Below, piece after piece: positions 63,975 to 64,000 of a DNA stretch of 64,000 nucleotides (its first letter is position 1; every line of letters starts with the position of its first letter). The notes below the pieces were generated by a model that worked only from the letters and a program-made list of their open reading frames with translations, was not told where the DNA came from and did not search any database. Origin of the DNA: Lysobacter niastensis (lineage in GTDB: Bacteria; Pseudomonadota; Gammaproteobacteria; Xanthomonadales; Xanthomonadaceae); contig NZ_JADLZT010000003.1 in the NCBI RefSeq assembly GCF_015453285.1, positions 62,001 to 126,000 of the forward strand, written 5' to 3'. A program made the position numbers and the translations under genes.

Positions 63975-64000
63975 CCCGTCGCGGCACTGCGCAGCGCCCC

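Noticed and set aside
1-64000. CRISPR arrays, prophage genes, integrases or toxin-antitoxin pairs
   Set aside because: None found; no regularly spaced repeats, and all genes fit metabolic, transport or signalling families. The tRNA-Pro has no integrase or attachment-like duplication near it.

Overview
The window is about 64 kb of very GC-rich chromosomal DNA, almost fully coding. It reads as a member of the Xanthomonadaceae of the Lysobacter, Luteimonas or Stenotrophomonas kind. The best markers are the xanthomonad-type arginine pathway (an N-acetylornithine carbamoyltransferase with Glu92, Glu144 and Lys302, a fused acetylglutamate kinase/acetyltransferase ArgB, and an ArgE-type deacetylase), a his operon led by a TrpR-like gene, a HisB phosphatase domain without zinc cysteines, a DksA with a long Lys/Ala/Pro tail, and several families of intergenic REP-like palindromes. 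No phage, plasmid, CRISPR or large island is visible.

Region 1 (1-18.8 kb) is a leucine/isovalerate catabolism (liu) locus on the + strand: the 3' part of an acetyl-CoA acetyltransferase, liuB, liuC, a cupin, liuD and liuE, then a diguanylate cyclase/phosphodiesterase, a GNAT, an amidohydrolase and an SDR dehydrogenase. It is interrupted by two alanine-rich lipoproteins, a bactofilin with a zinc-ribbon partner, and a convergent feoA-feoB-small Cys-rich protein operon behind a candidate Fur box. An EF-P-like gene, a second GNAT and a NUDIX gene close the region.

Region 2 (18.9-28 kb) holds two tandem APC-type amino-acid permeases, an exported Ntn-hydrolase, a Tat-exported HiPIP, the lower methionine salvage genes mtnB-mtnD and mtnC (separated by REP-like palindromes), a YdeI-like protein and a secreted metallophosphoesterase.

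Region 3 (28-39.4 kb, - strand) is a compact, overlapping histidine operon: trpR-like regulator, hisG, D, C, B, H, A, F, IE. A near-consensus promoter is overlapped by a 20-bp palindrome. Upstream lie hisS-hutH, so histidine synthesis, charging and breakdown sit side by side. A tRNA-Pro(CGG) follows.

Region 4 (39.4-54.3 kb, mostly - strand) carries a mutarotase, a multi-PAS GGDEF-EAL protein and a long arginine-proline operon argF-argG-argE-argB-GNAT-argC-argH-proB-proA. Ahead of argF is a short ORF with clustered Arg codons followed by a hairpin terminator with an alternative pairing partner; I propose this as a ribosome-mediated arginine attenuator. The argF leader and the his operator are the two most interesting regulatory observations.

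Region 5 (54.3-64 kb) has a 179-bp MITE-like inverted repeat in front of cysS, then sufE, an MFS transporter, a nucleoside deaminase, DksA, yidD, dihydroorotase, an M23 lipoprotein and a membrane GGDEF protein running to the window edge.
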